A model generated the notes under the pieces. It made no database searches, had not been told where the DNA came from, and worked only from the letters and a program-made list of their open reading frames with translations. A program made the position numbers and the translations under genes. Below are positions 21,858-22,561 of a DNA stretch of 22,561 nucleotides, in pieces. The first letter of the stretch is position 1, and each line of letters begins with the position of its first letter. Source of the stretch: RYN-431 sp036388295 (GTDB lineage: Bacteria > Planctomycetota > Phycisphaerae > Tepidisphaerales > Tepidisphaeraceae); the NCBI GenBank assembly GCA_036388295.1, contig DASVSC010000007.1, positions 1 through 22,561 on the forward strand. Reading direction: 5' to 3'.

Positions 21858-22561
21858 TTGAGCAATGCCGCCGCATCGTCCGACGTGTTCCGCCGCCTGC
21901 TTCGCCTGCTGCGGCCGTACCGCGGCCGGATCATTCTCGGCCTGATTCTGCTGTTGCTGTCGCTGCCGGGTGAATTGTTTCCGGCCTTCATCTGGCTGTA
22001 CGTGGTTGACGGCCTGATCCAGCCAGAGCCGGGCCGGGCGGTGCAGAACGTGCACACGCTGGTTTCCTTCTTCGGCCTGATCAAAAACAAGTACGCGCTG
22101 CTGATCTCCGCAGTAACGTGGATGGCGGGCGTTTACGTCGTCTGCGAAGCACTGGAAACCCTCAGCAGCAATGTGCTGCAACGGGCGGCCGAGGCGTTCA
22201 TTCGCGACCTGCGCCGGCGCGTGTACGGAAAACTGCAGAACCAAAGCCTGTCATGGCTGCAGCGCCAGCGCACGGGCGACCTGATGAGCCGCAGCCTGAG
22301 CGACGTGGACGAATTGCGCGGCTTTATCGTCGGCGGCATCGACCAGATCGTCGGCGAAGGACTGCTGTGGGTCATCACCGTCGTCATCGTCTTCACGATC
22401 GACTGGCGCGTGGCCAGTGTATCCATGCTGCCGCTGGTGGCGGTGTACGTCCTGCTGCGCGTCTTCAACAAGAAAGTGGGGCCGATTTATAAAAGCGCAC
22501 GCGACGCGCAGGGCCGAGTGGCGTCGCGGTTGCAGGAAAACCTGAGCGGCGTAACCGTGAT
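21858..22561 (+). CDS. ABC transporter permease domain (exporter), partial
   Basis: Open to the window edge; 234 codons are visible. It begins like an ABC exporter (type-1 exporter transmembrane domain): FRRLLRLLRPYRGRIILGL followed by a first membrane helix (LLLLSLPGELFPAFIWLYVV), a second helix near ALLISAVTWMAGVYVVCEAL, and the coupling-helix motif with RRRVYGKLQNQSLSWLQRQ and TGDLMSRSLSDVDELRGF, typical of MsbA-like half-transporters. The ATP-binding domain lies outside the window. There is no ATG in frame near the start; TTG at 21858 is used and GTG at 21885 is equally possible. Neither has a clear ribosome site. Confidence 0.82.
   Translation, partial: MSNAAASSDVFRRLLRLLRPYRGRIILGLILLLLSLPGELFPAFIWLYVVDGLIQPEPGRAVQNVHTLVSFFGLIKNKYALLISAVTWMAGVYVVCEALETLSSNVLQRAAEAFIRDLRRRVYGKLQNQSLSWLQRQRTGDLMSRSLSDVDELRGFIVGGIDQIVGEGLLWVITVVIVFTIDWRVASVSMLPLVAVYVLLRVFNKKVGPIYKSARDAQGRVASRLQENLSGVTV

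Noticed and set aside
21720..22244. Minus-strand frame at the ABC transporter start
   Set aside because: The plus strand encodes clear exporter membrane helices and a coupling motif, and stays open to the window edge.

Overview
The window is high-GC DNA that most resembles a planctomycete, probably of the Phycisphaerae type. The pointers are a DUF1580-type helix-turn-helix protein (a family I know mainly from planctomycetes), a FlgI-like lipoprotein, a ParA fused to a glycogen-binding-like domain, GTG/TTG starts and many short palindromic intergenic repeats. The assignment is by recognition only; there is no rRNA or other marker gene here.

Region 1 (1 to about 8362) is the right-hand part of an integrated phage-like element. 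Its rightward genes are tightly packed, many with 4-base stop/start overlaps: a hypothetical protein, a DUF1580-like HTH protein, a small protein, a winged-helix replication-initiator-like protein with an iteron-like repeat array inside its gene, a hypothetical protein, a zinc-ribbon protein, a prohead protease/major capsid fusion, a second probable structural protein and two small charged proteins. No terminase, portal, tail or integrase gene is visible. The end of the element carries a leftward, AT-richer two-gene cassette (6480-8066: a soluble protein of unknown family plus a four-helix membrane protein). This cargo has the position and architecture of an anti-phage defence system but matches none that I can name. 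The element ends at a bare tRNA 3' end (T-arm plus acceptor strand, about 8330-8362) followed by a hairpin. I read this as the att site, with the intact tRNA beyond the left edge.

Region 2 (8363-12454) is chromosomal: a hypothetical protein, an APH/homoserine-kinase-like phosphotransferase, a secreted PDZ protein, a leftward aldo/keto reductase and a MITE-like inverted repeat.

Region 3 (12455-17246, leftward) has a ParA-CBM48 fusion followed by a degenerate MinD-like partner, with a large inverted repeat built of 8-base units between them. Next to it is a nucleotidyltransferase / small-partner / CapD-like sugar dehydratase operon.

Region 4 (17291-22561) has nrdR, a FlgI-like lipoprotein with HEAT-like repeats, a leftward Gfo/Idh/MocA oxidoreductase, a stand-alone MshEN-type (c-di-GMP-binding-like) protein with a strong terminator, and the start of an ABC exporter cut by the window edge.
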